DNA of 40,711 nucleotides from Hyphomicrobiales bacterium (GTDB lineage Bacteria; Pseudomonadota; Alphaproteobacteria; Rhizobiales; Rhizobiaceae). Each line of letters starts with the position of its first letter. Position 1 is the stretch's first letter. Both the position numbers and the translations under genes were made by a program. The notes beneath the pieces are model-generated. The model had not been told where the DNA came from. It ran no database searches and saw nothing but the letters and a program-made list of their open reading frames with translations. Shown here in pieces: positions 8,575 to 16,000 of this stretch. The stretch spans positions 1-40,711 of the forward strand of contig UCJH01000068.1 in the NCBI GenBank assembly GCA_900472785.1. The letters run 5' to 3'.

Positions 8575-8603
8575 ATGACAACCGCATGACGGTTTCTTGA
8601 CGT
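8575..8603 (-). promoter_or_regulatory. Pho box (PhoB binding site) of the alkaline phosphatase gene
   Basis: Read on the minus strand, CCGTCAT (8592-8586) and TTGTCAT (8581-8575) are direct repeats with an 11-base period and 4-base spacer, the classical PhoB arrangement (consensus CTGTCAT repeated every 11 bases). A third, weaker unit (ACGTCAA, 8603-8597) keeps the same period. The site is 55-83 bases upstream of the phosphatase start codon. Confidence 0.82.
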
Positions 8604-8653
8604 TTGATTGAACCGCATCCGGCCTTTTGAAGATGCGCCTTTTCAGCTTGCTG

Positions 8654-8681
8654 TTGACTCCGTGCAAAAACCGCGTATGAG
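8654..8681 (+). promoter_or_regulatory. Candidate promoter of the asd leader transcript
   Basis: TTGACT (8654-8659) and TATGAG (8676-8681) are separated by 16 bases and lie just upstream of the ribosome site and start of the short leader reading frame at 8705. This would give a leader transcript of about 250 bases before asd. Confidence 0.5.
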
Positions 8682-8704
8682 CAACAGCGGAAAAGGGACA
8701 CGCA

Positions 8705-8824
8705 ATGCACCGGATTGGTTTGACCATCGCTGCGCTGATCGCCCCGGCTTTTGTCGCCGGGCGGGTTCGCTATTTCCCGAATTTTTCCAAAACAACGGCC
8801 AAAACGACGACGAAAACCGTCTGA
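8705..8824 (+). CDS. Putative 39-residue Thr/Lys-rich leader peptide upstream of asd
   Basis: A short reading frame has a strong ribosome site (AAAGGGA, 8692-8698, six bases before ATG) and a promoter-like element just ahead. The product has a hydrophobic N-terminal part. In its last 11 residues before the stop, nine are Thr (six) or Lys (three): KTTAKTTTKTV. The frame stops at 8824, 112 bases before asd, and is followed by alternative hairpins. Because aspartate-semialdehyde dehydrogenase lies on the common path to lysine and threonine, this is the layout expected of a ribosome-stalling leader in transcription attenuation. The alternative is a small membrane protein or chance. No named homologue is recognised. 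Confidence 0.5.
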   Translation: MHRIGLTIAALIAPAFVAGRVRYFPNFSKTTAKTTTKTV

Positions 8825-8846
8825 CGTCTCTGGTCCGCCGCTCTCT

Positions 8847-8909
8847 CCCCGGCACGGCCGGGGACACGAAGCCCGCGCCTTTGGCCGGCGGGTTTCCCCC
8901 AAAGCCCGC
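8847..8909 (+). promoter_or_regulatory. Alternative hairpins of the asd leader (candidate attenuator)
   Basis: First hairpin: a 7-bp stem CCCCGGC/GCCGGGG (8847-8853 with 8857-8863). Next, CCCGC (8872-8876) can pair with GCGGG (8888-8892), extended by GCC/GGC. The same middle strand GCGGGTTT (8888-8895) can instead pair with AAAGCCCGC (8901-8909) with one bulged base. The two structures exclude each other, and the last ends just before the asd translation start region. A strong T-run is missing, so control may act on translation, or the fold may be an intergenic repeat. Confidence 0.4.
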
Positions 8910-8936
8910 GGAGAGATGAAGAAAGAGAGCAAGACA

Positions 8937-9971
8937 ATGGGTTTCAAGATTGCCGTTGCAGGTGCGACCGGGAATGTCGGCCGCGAAATGCTGAACATCC
9001 TCGAAGAACGCGGCTTCCCGGTCGATGAAGTCGTGGCGCTGGCCTCGGCGCGCAGCCAGGGTACCGAAGTCTCCTTCGGCGACAAGACGCTGAAGGTCAA
9101 GAACCTCGAAAATTACGATTTCTCCGACACGGACATCTGCCTGATGTCGGCCGGCGGCGCCGTCTCCCTGAAGTGGTCGCCGAAGATCGCGGCCCAGGGC
9201 TGCGTCGTCATCGACAACTCGTCGGCCTGGCGCTACGATCAGGACGTGCCGCTGATTGTTCCGGAAGTGAACCCGGATGCGATCGAGATGTTCACCCGCC
9301 GCAACATCATCGCCAATCCGAATTGCTCGACGGCCCAGCTCGTCGTGGCGTTGAAGCCCCTGCATGATTTCGCCAAGATCAAGCGCGTCGTCGTCTCGAC
9401 CTACCAGTCGGTTTCCGGCGCCGGCAAGGACGGCATGGACGAACTCTTCAACCAGACCCGCGCCGTCTTCGTCGCCGATCCGATGGAATCGAAGAAGTTC
9501 ACCAAGCGCATCGCCTTCAACGTCATTCCGCACATCGATAGCTTCATGGAAGACGGCTATACGAAGGAAGAGTGGAAGGTCCTGGCCGAGACCAAGAAGA
9601 TGCTCGACCCGAAAATCAAGGTGACCTGCACGGCCGTGCGCGTTCCGGTGTTCATCGGCCATTCGGAATCGGTCAACATCGAATTCGAAAACGAGATTTC
9701 CGCAGACCAGGCCCGCGACATCCTGCGCGAAGCGCCGGGTTGCCTCGTCGTCGACAAGCATGAAAACGGCGGCTACATCACCCCTTACGAATGCGCCGGC
9801 GAGGATGCGACCTATATTTCGCGCATCCGCGAGGACGCAACCGTCGAAAATGGCCTGAACATCTGGGTCGTTTCCGATAATCTGCGCAAGGGTGCGGCTC
9901 TCAACGCCATCCAGATTGCCGAGCTTCTCGTCAGTCGCGGCCTGATCACGGCAAAGAAAAAGGCCGCCTGA
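8937..9971 (+). CDS. asd: Aspartate-semialdehyde dehydrogenase
   Basis: Asd converts L-aspartyl-4-phosphate to L-aspartate 4-semialdehyde with NADPH. This is the branch-point intermediate for lysine/diaminopimelate, threonine and methionine, so the enzyme is also needed for peptidoglycan. The 344-residue protein starts with the NADP fold motif VAGATGNVG. It carries the active-site cysteine in NPNCSTAQLV and the downstream SVSGAGKDGMDEL and RVPVFIGHSESVNIEFE segments typical of the family. ATG 8937 gives the standard N-terminus. An in-frame ATG at 8916, with GGAGAG directly upstream, would add seven residues and cannot be excluded. A Thr/Lys-rich leader and alternative hairpins precede it, and a terminator follows at 10000-10037. 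Confidence 0.96.
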   Translation: MGFKIAVAGATGNVGREMLNILEERGFPVDEVVALASARSQGTEVSFGDKTLKVKNLENYDFSDTDICLMSAGGAVSLKWSPKIAAQGCVVIDNSSAWRYDQDVPLIVPEVNPDAIEMFTRRNIIANPNCSTAQLVVALKPLHDFAKIKRVVVSTYQSVSGAGKDGMDELFNQTRAVFVADPMESKKFTKRIAFNVIPHIDSFMEDGYTKEEWKVLAETKKMLDPKIKVTCTAVRVPVFIGHSESVNIEFENEISADQARDILREAPGCLVVDKHENGGYITPYECAGEDATYISRIREDATVENGLNIWVVSDNLRKGAALNAIQIAELLVSRGLITAKKKAA

Positions 9972-9999
9972 TCAGACTTTATAAAGTTTTAACGCATAA

Positions 10000-10037
10000 A
10001 AGCCCCGCATGTTTCGTTGCAACGGACTGCGGGGTTT
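10000..10037 (+). terminator. Terminator after asd
   Basis: A 10-bp stem AAGCCCCGCA (10000-10009) pairs with TGCGGGGTTT (10028-10037) across an 18-base loop and begins 29 bases after the asd stop. The T-run is short (three), so strength is uncertain. Confidence 0.65.
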
Positions 10038-10080
10038 GCTGATTTCGGACGGACGAACACGGGCGGCGGTATCAAGGCGA

Positions 10081-10096
10081 GGATTCACGTGAAACA
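10081..10096. promoter_or_regulatory. Degenerate parS-like site
   Basis: GGATTCACGTGAAACA matches the chromosomal parS consensus TGTTTCACGTGAAACA at 14 of 16 positions, with the central TTCACGTGAA core intact. It is intergenic, between asd and the transglycosylase gene, about 30 kb from the perfect parS. Confidence 0.45.
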
Positions 10097-10193
10097 TGTG
10101 AACGACCGCGAGAGCTGCCGGCATCGTGACAGTCCCTGAAAAGACTGGCATCCTGCAATACTCTTTCAGATTCTGGCGATCACGAGGTTTTTC

Positions 10194-11015
10194 ATGCACA
10201 AGGCAAAGTGCGCACTGGCAGGTTTCACGGCAATTCTGGCGACGGTCGCCCTTCCTGCGATGGCCAACGCCGCGCAATGCGGCAACAACGCAAGCGGTTT
10301 CGACGCCTGGGTTCAGGAGTTCAAGCAGGAAGCGGCCGGCAACGGCATCAATCCTTCGGTGCTCGACAAGGCCTTCAGCAATGTCTCCTATGCTAAGGCG
10401 ACCATCCGGGCCGACCGAGGCCAGAAGAGCTTCAAGCTGTCGCTGAACCAGTTCATGCAGAAGCGCGGCGGACAGGCGATCATTTCCCGCGGCAAGAAGA
10501 TGAAGGCGCAGAACGCCGCGCTCTTCAATTCGATCGAAAGCCGCTACGGCGTGCCGGCCGGCCCGCTTCTGGCGATCTGGGGCATGGAAACCGGCTTCGG
10601 TGGCTTCCTCGGCAAGGAACACACGCTGTCTGCCGTGGCAACGCTCGCTTATGACTGCCGCCGTTCCGACTACTTCACCAACCAGCTTTATGCAGCGCTG
10701 AAACTCGTGCAGCGCGGCGATCTCAGCCCGACGGCGCGTGGCGCCGCCCATGGCGAAATCGGCCAGACGCAGTTCCTGCCGGCCAACGTCCTGAAATTCG
10801 GTGTCGACGGCGACGGCAACGGCCATATCGACATGGTCCGCTCGAAGGCCGATGCGCTGGCCTCGACCGCCAACTTCCTGCGCGGCCATGGCTGGAGCGC
10901 CGGTGGCGGCTATCAGCCGGGACAGGGCAATTTCGGCGCGATCAAGGGCTGGAACGCTGCCAGCGTCTACCAGCAGGCAATCGCAATCATCGGCGCCGAG
11001 ATCGACGGCGGCTGA
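10194..11015 (+). CDS. Lytic murein transglycosylase (MltB/SLT2 type)
   Basis: This is a 273-residue secreted enzyme that cleaves peptidoglycan between MurNAc and GlcNAc with formation of 1,6-anhydroMurNAc. A signal peptide runs to about residue 27 (AMANA). The SLT2 domain contains IWGMETGFGG with the predicted catalytic Glu132, the GEIGQTQFLPANVL segment, and a DGDGNGHID loop like the Ca-binding loop of MltB. No lipobox cysteine is seen at the cleavage site, so the protein is predicted soluble in the periplasm rather than a lipoprotein. ATG 10194 follows CGAGG (10182-10186). A strong terminator lies 24 bases downstream. The function in cell-wall turnover is secure; the specific role is not. 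Confidence 0.92.
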   Translation: MHKAKCALAGFTAILATVALPAMANAAQCGNNASGFDAWVQEFKQEAAGNGINPSVLDKAFSNVSYAKATIRADRGQKSFKLSLNQFMQKRGGQAIISRGKKMKAQNAALFNSIESRYGVPAGPLLAIWGMETGFGGFLGKEHTLSAVATLAYDCRRSDYFTNQLYAALKLVQRGDLSPTARGAAHGEIGQTQFLPANVLKFGVDGDGNGHIDMVRSKADALASTANFLRGHGWSAGGGYQPGQGNFGAIKGWNAASVYQQAIAIIGAEIDGG

Positions 11016-11038
11016 TAGAGCCTGTCTTTGAAAACATC

Positions 11039-11074
11039 ATCCGCAGTCCGGGAAACCGGGCTGCGGATTTTTTT
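11039..11074 (+). terminator. Strong intrinsic terminator after the transglycosylase gene
   Basis: A 13-bp stem (11039-11051 with 11056-11068, one G-T pair) closes a GAAA tetraloop and runs into an ATTTTTTTATT tract. It separates the rightward transglycosylase gene from the leftward carbonic anhydrase gene. Confidence 0.95.
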
Positions 11075-11134
11075 ATTCCCAGTGTTGAAAATCCGCTCCG
11101 CCCGGAAGAATCTTGCGTCGCGGGAAAGGCGGTT

Positions 11135-11773
11135 CTACATGCCTGGCCGCAGGAAATCCCCTGTCGCCGCATCCATGACCCAGAGTTCGCCGGTCGAGAT
11201 ATCGAACCAGGCTCCGTGAAGCCGGATTTTGCCGCGGCCTTCCAGAATGCTGACGCAGGGGAACGTCCGCAAATTGGCGATCGAATTGCGGATCGAGACC
11301 CGCTCTAGGGCGCGCTGGCGCTCGGCGGGTGTCAGTATGTCGTTGCTCTGGATTTGCTCGGCGGCCGGCTTCAACAGATTCATCCACTTTCCGATGAAGT
11401 CACCGGGCGACAGCGGCTCCGAATCCAGATCGAGTGCCGCCTTGATGCCGCCGCAACGGCCATGGCCCATGACGACGATATCGGTGACGCGCAGCGACTG
11501 GACGGCGAATTCGAGCGCGGCGGATGTCGAGTGGTACTGTCCGTCCGGTTCATAGGGCGGCATCATATTGGCGACGTTCCGGACAACGAAAAGCTCGCCC
11601 GGGCCGCTGTCGAAAATGGTTTCCGGCGCCGCCCGTGAATCACAACAGGCAATGATGAGGGTCTTTGGCTTCTGCCCCGATTCCGCCAGAACCTTGTAGC
11701 GCTGCTGCTGCTCGTTGAAGCGCCCGTTCATGAAATTGCGATAGCCGTTCAGCAAATGATCCGGAAAACTCAT
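11135..11773 (-). CDS. Beta-class carbonic anhydrase
   Basis: This 212-residue zinc enzyme interconverts CO2 and bicarbonate in the cytoplasm, supplying bicarbonate for carboxylases. The zinc ligands are visible: Cys44 in CCDSR (43-47) with the catalytic Asp45-Arg47 pair, and His104 and Cys107 in GHGRCGG. The SAALEFAV segment and the C-terminal LHGAWFDISTGEL strand also fit the family. The start ATG at 11773 opens a normal N-terminus (MSFPDHLLNGY). The gene lies 133 bases downstream of the pyridoxal kinase gene on the same strand and converges on the transglycosylase gene across a strong terminator. Bacterial symbols can or cynT are both used for this class; which applies is unclear. Confidence 0.95.
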   Translation of the reverse strand: MSFPDHLLNGYRNFMNGRFNEQQQRYKVLAESGQKPKTLIIACCDSRAAPETIFDSGPGELFVVRNVANMMPPYEPDGQYHSTSAALEFAVQSLRVTDIVVMGHGRCGGIKAALDLDSEPLSPGDFIGKWMNLLKPAAEQIQSNDILTPAERQRALERVSIRNSIANLRTFPCVSILEGRGKIRLHGAWFDISTGELWVMDAATGDFLRPGM

Positions 11774-11906
11774 CTTTCTCGATTACCCCGCATGTTGAGG
11801 ATGGGCGATCAGAACACCCCACCCTGTCTATCGCCTTTTACATTGCAGTGCATTCAAAATCCAAGCCGGTCCAATGCGTCCATTAGCAGTTTCCATTTGC
11901 GACGGA

Positions 11907-12785
11907 TTACCGGCGCCGGACCTGTCCGGGGTGCATCAGGCGGCGCATCTGCACCATGGCCATCGGCGTCGACAGGCTGGAGACGTCCTGCTCCAGCGTC
12001 AGTTCGTCGGCTCCACGACGTGCCGTGCGGGCGATCACCTCGAAAACGCTGGCCGTAGCCATCTGCAGGGCCCGTTCGTCGCTCAGTCCTTCGAGAATCC
12101 GGGCAAGGAAAACCGCGGCCAGGAGATCGCCGGTGCCATTCGGCGGGTTCTCGATCAACCGGTGCTCGGCGAGCAGGGCGTGATTTCCCGTCAGATAGAG
12201 ATTGCCGGTTCCGCCCGCCATCATCGCAATGGCGGAGGTGACCAGCATCCGCGAGGGACCGAGCGAGAGGGCCGCCTCCAAAATGGCCGTGTTGGTTTCA
12301 AGAGCGGCGCCCCCGCACAGCCAGGCGAGTTCGAAGCGATTGGGTGTCGCAAGGCTGGCCAGCGGCAACAACCGATCGCGGATCGCGGCCGCCGTCGCCT
12401 CCGGCACGTAAAGCCCGCCGGCATCGCCGATCACCGGGTCGCAGGCATAGAAAAATCCTTCCTTGCGCTGCCTGAGCGCTTCCACCAGCCGGGCGACACC
12501 CTCGACCTGATGGGGTGCGCCAAGATAACCCGAAAGGACGGCCCTTACTTCGCCGATCCAGGGCGCGGCGATCAGATCGTCGATCATGCGGGAAAAGTCG
12601 TCCGCGCCGATGTTCACGCGCGTCGAAGGGCCATGGCCCGGATGCCAGGGAAGAAGGACCGTCGGCAAGGCCCAGACGGGATAGCCAAGACTTTCGAGCG
12701 CAAAAACCGCTGCACGGTTTCCAACCGTCCCCCGGACAACGTGACTGGAAATGACGATGATGGCGCCGGCAGCAGTCTCGGACAT
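11907..12785 (-). CDS. pdxY: Pyridoxal kinase
   Basis: This 292-residue PfkB/ribokinase-like kinase phosphorylates pyridoxal with ATP in the PLP salvage pathway. Recognisable points are the N-terminal ISSHVVRGTVGNRAAVF (substrate site), FFYACDPVIGDAGGLYV (the DPV(M/I)GD motif), TPNRFELAWLCG, and the ATP-site NGTGDLLAAVFLARIL, whose GTGD contains the catalytic Asp. Length agrees with E. coli PdxY (about 287). The start is taken at ATG 12785. A second in-frame ATG at 12797 would add four residues, and GGAAGC lies about ten bases upstream of it. The gene is divergent from the glutamate dehydrogenase gene across a 261-base gap that contains AT-rich sequence but no operator I can name. Confidence 0.9.
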   Translation of the reverse strand: MSETAAGAIIVISSHVVRGTVGNRAAVFALESLGYPVWALPTVLLPWHPGHGPSTRVNIGADDFSRMIDDLIAAPWIGEVRAVLSGYLGAPHQVEGVARLVEALRQRKEGFFYACDPVIGDAGGLYVPEATAAAIRDRLLPLASLATPNRFELAWLCGGAALETNTAILEAALSLGPSRMLVTSAIAMMAGGTGNLYLTGNHALLAEHRLIENPPNGTGDLLAAVFLARILEGLSDERALQMATASVFEVIARTARRGADELTLEQDVSSLSTPMAMVQMRRLMHPGQVRRR

Positions 12786-13046
12786 GGCAGTTTCCATTCG
12801 TTGCACGCTTCCCTGATCGCCGACAGTCATGCTGCTGTCAACTGCTGCTGCGAAGACGGCGATGTGCGTTTGGGGCAGGAGTCGGTAAAATGATATTTCT
12901 GATCCAGAATCGGGCAAAACTGGCTGAAATCTTCCGAAATACGATGAAATCCGCGGTGATTTTTCGCGACATTGAGACAAAAACCATCGCCAAGCATCAT
13001 TCTTCTGATAGGTTCGGCCGCATCGTGATTGCGGGGAGAGACTGTC

Positions 13047-16000
13047 ATGGGCGCAAAATACAATCCTAAACGGGACAAGCATTTCGAAGCAGTGAAAGCG
13101 GCTGCAAAAACCTTGGGCAAGGAAATTGTCGCGCCCGAAATCCTGTTTCGCCGAGCAAGCAGCGACGACCTCGATATCTATACCCCGGACATGCTGGCGC
13201 TGACGGCAGCCCATGCGCAGCGCGCGCTCTCGCTGCGCCGCGACGATCAGCCGATCGTCACTGTCGAGACCGTGGAGGGCATCGCGCCGGGTGGCAATGC
13301 CGTATCGATCCTCGCCGTTACCGACCGGAACATGCCGTTTCTCTATGATTCGGTCATGGGGGAGGTGACGAGCACCCACCGCGACATTCATCTCGCCATT
13401 CACCCGATCATCGTCGCCGAAGATGGACAGCCGGCAAAGCTTTTCGATCCGGAAGAAAAGAGCGACCCGGCCAGCCGGCTTAGCCACATCCAGATTCACC
13501 TCTCCCAGCTTTCGCCCGGCGATGCGCAATCGCTGACGGAACGGGTTGGAAGCGTGCTTGAACAGGTGCACCAGGCGGTTGGCGACTGGGGGCAGATGAC
13601 GGTGCTGCTCGACCAGGCGATGCATGAGCTGGAAAACTACGGCCCGGCCCGCAAGAAAGGCGATCGCGACGAAGCGCTCGCCTTCCTGCGCTGGCTGCGC
13701 GCCAACAATTTTACCTTCCTCGGCATGCGCGAATACACCTATTCCGGCAAGGGCGAAAACGCCACGGTCGAGCGCGGCGAGGGACGCGGGCTGGGGCTTC
13801 TTTCCAATCCCGACGTCCGCGTGCTGCGCCAGGGCAAGGACGCGGTGCTGACCACGCCTGAGATTCTTGCCTTCCTGAACGGCCCGGATTTCCTGATCGT
13901 CACCAAGGCCAACGTCAAGTCCGTCGTCCATCGCCGCGCCTATATGGACTATATCGGCGTCAAGCGCTTCGACGCGGCCGGGAACGTGACCGGCGAACTG
14001 CGCATCGTCGGCCTCTTCACCTCCACCGCCTATACGCGCCCGGCCTCGGAAATCCCGCTGCTGCGCTTCAAGGTGGAGAAGATCGTCGATCATTTCGGCT
14101 ACGATCCGCAGAGCCATTCCGGCAAGATGCTGATGAATACGCTGGAATCCTATCCGCGTGACGATCTCTTCCAGATCGATATCAACCTGCTTTCAAGCTT
14201 CTGCGAACAGATCAACGAACTTGGCGACCGGCCGCGCATCCGCGTGCTGCCGCGTATCGACCACTTCGATCGTTTCGTTTCCGTTATCGTCTATGTTCCG
14301 CGCGAGCAATATGACTCCGATATCCGCGAAAAGATCGGCACCTATCTGAAGACCGTCTATGACGGCCGCGTCTCGGCCTATTATCCCGCCTTCCCGGAAG
14401 GCGGCCTTGCCCGCGTTCACTTCATCATCGGCCGCTCGACCGGCAAGACGCCCCGCATCGCGCAATCCCGGCTGGAGGATGCCGTCCGCGACATCGTCAC
14501 GCGCTGGAGCGACCGGTTCCGGCTGCTGTCGGCGCATGACGACGTCGCGATCACGGTTGGCGAAGCCTATCAGGCCGCGTTCACGCCGGTGGAAGCCTAT
14601 GCCGACCTGCCGGCGATTGCCGCCTGCGTGACCGACGACCCGATCCGGATTTCCTTCTACCAGAAGCGCGGCAAGCCAGCCGAATCGCTGGAGCTGAAAA
14701 TCTTCCATGCCGGCGAGCCGGTATCCCTGTCGCGCCGCGTGCCGTTGCTTGAAAACCTCGGCTTCCGCGTCATCAGCGAGCAGACCCACGATATCATCGT
14801 CCAAACGCCGACGACTGACAGCCGGCTTGTCGTGCTGCACGACATGGAGTTGATCCACCGCGACGGGCATGTGCTCAACCTGGAAAAAGCAGGCCCGCTG
14901 CTCGAGGAAGCTTTCCTGGCCGCCTGGAACGGAACGATCGAGGATGACGCCTTCAACCGGCTGATCCTGCTCAGCGGCCTCAATGCCCGGGAGGTGACCG
15001 TGTTGCGCGCCTATGCGCGCTACCTGCGCCAGGCCGGCATCACCTATTCGCAGGGCTATATTGCCGACACGCTGAACAAATATCCGCAGATCGCCGCCGA
15101 AATCGTCAAGCTGTTCGTGACGCGCATGGATCCGGCGCTGGAGGAAAAACCGCGGGCGAAACGGCTCAACGCCCTGCTCGGCGATATCGAGGATGCGCTC
15201 GCCGCCGTTCCAAGCCTCGACGAGGACCAGATTCTGCGCCGCTACGTCAATGCCGTGCAATCGACACTCCGGACCAATTATTTCCAGCGCAATGCAGAGG
15301 GCAAACCGCCGGCGCTGATCGCCGTCAAGCTTGATCCGAAGCAGCTGGAAGGACTGCCGGAACCGCGGCCTTTCCGGGAAATCTTCGTCTACGGCACCGA
15401 GGTCGAAGGCGTGCACCTGCGCTTCGGCAAGGTGGCGCGCGGCGGCCTGCGCTGGTCAGACCGTGCCCAGGATTATCGCACCGAAGTGCTCGGCCTCGTC
15501 AAGGCGCAGCAGGTCAAGAACGCAGTCATCGTACCGGTCGGCGCCAAGGGTGGATTCTACCCGAAACAGCTGCCGGTCGGCGGCACGCGTGACGAAATCT
15601 TCAATGCCGGCACAGAGGCTTACAAAACCTATATCCGCACGCTTTTGTCGATCACCGACAACATCGTCGGCGCCGATGTCGTGCCGCCGGCCGATACGCT
15701 GAGGCTCGATGGCGACGATCCCTATTTCGTTGTGGCGGCCGACAAGGGCACGGCAACCTTCTCCGACACGGCCAACGGCCTGGCGCAGGAGGCCGGTTTC
15801 TGGCTGGACGACGCCTTCGCGTCCGGCGGATCCGTCGGCTACGACCACAATAAGATGGGCATCACCGCGCGCGGCGCCTGGGAAACCGTCAAGCGGCATT
15901 TCCGCGAAATGGACATCGACATTCAGACGACGCCCTTCAATGTCGCCGGCGTCGGCGACATGTCGGGCGACGTTTTCGGCAACGGCATGCTGCTGTCGGA

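Noticed and set aside
8608-8919. 103-codon frame overlapping the asd leader region
   Set aside because: No ribosome site and no recognisable family. The overlapping 39-codon frame has a much better start.
14193-15416. Long open frame antisense to the glutamate dehydrogenase gene (similar ones at 16140-17837)
   Set aside because: High-GC codon usage of the real gene leaves the opposite strand open; the translations are His/Arg/Gly/Asp-rich and have no family features.
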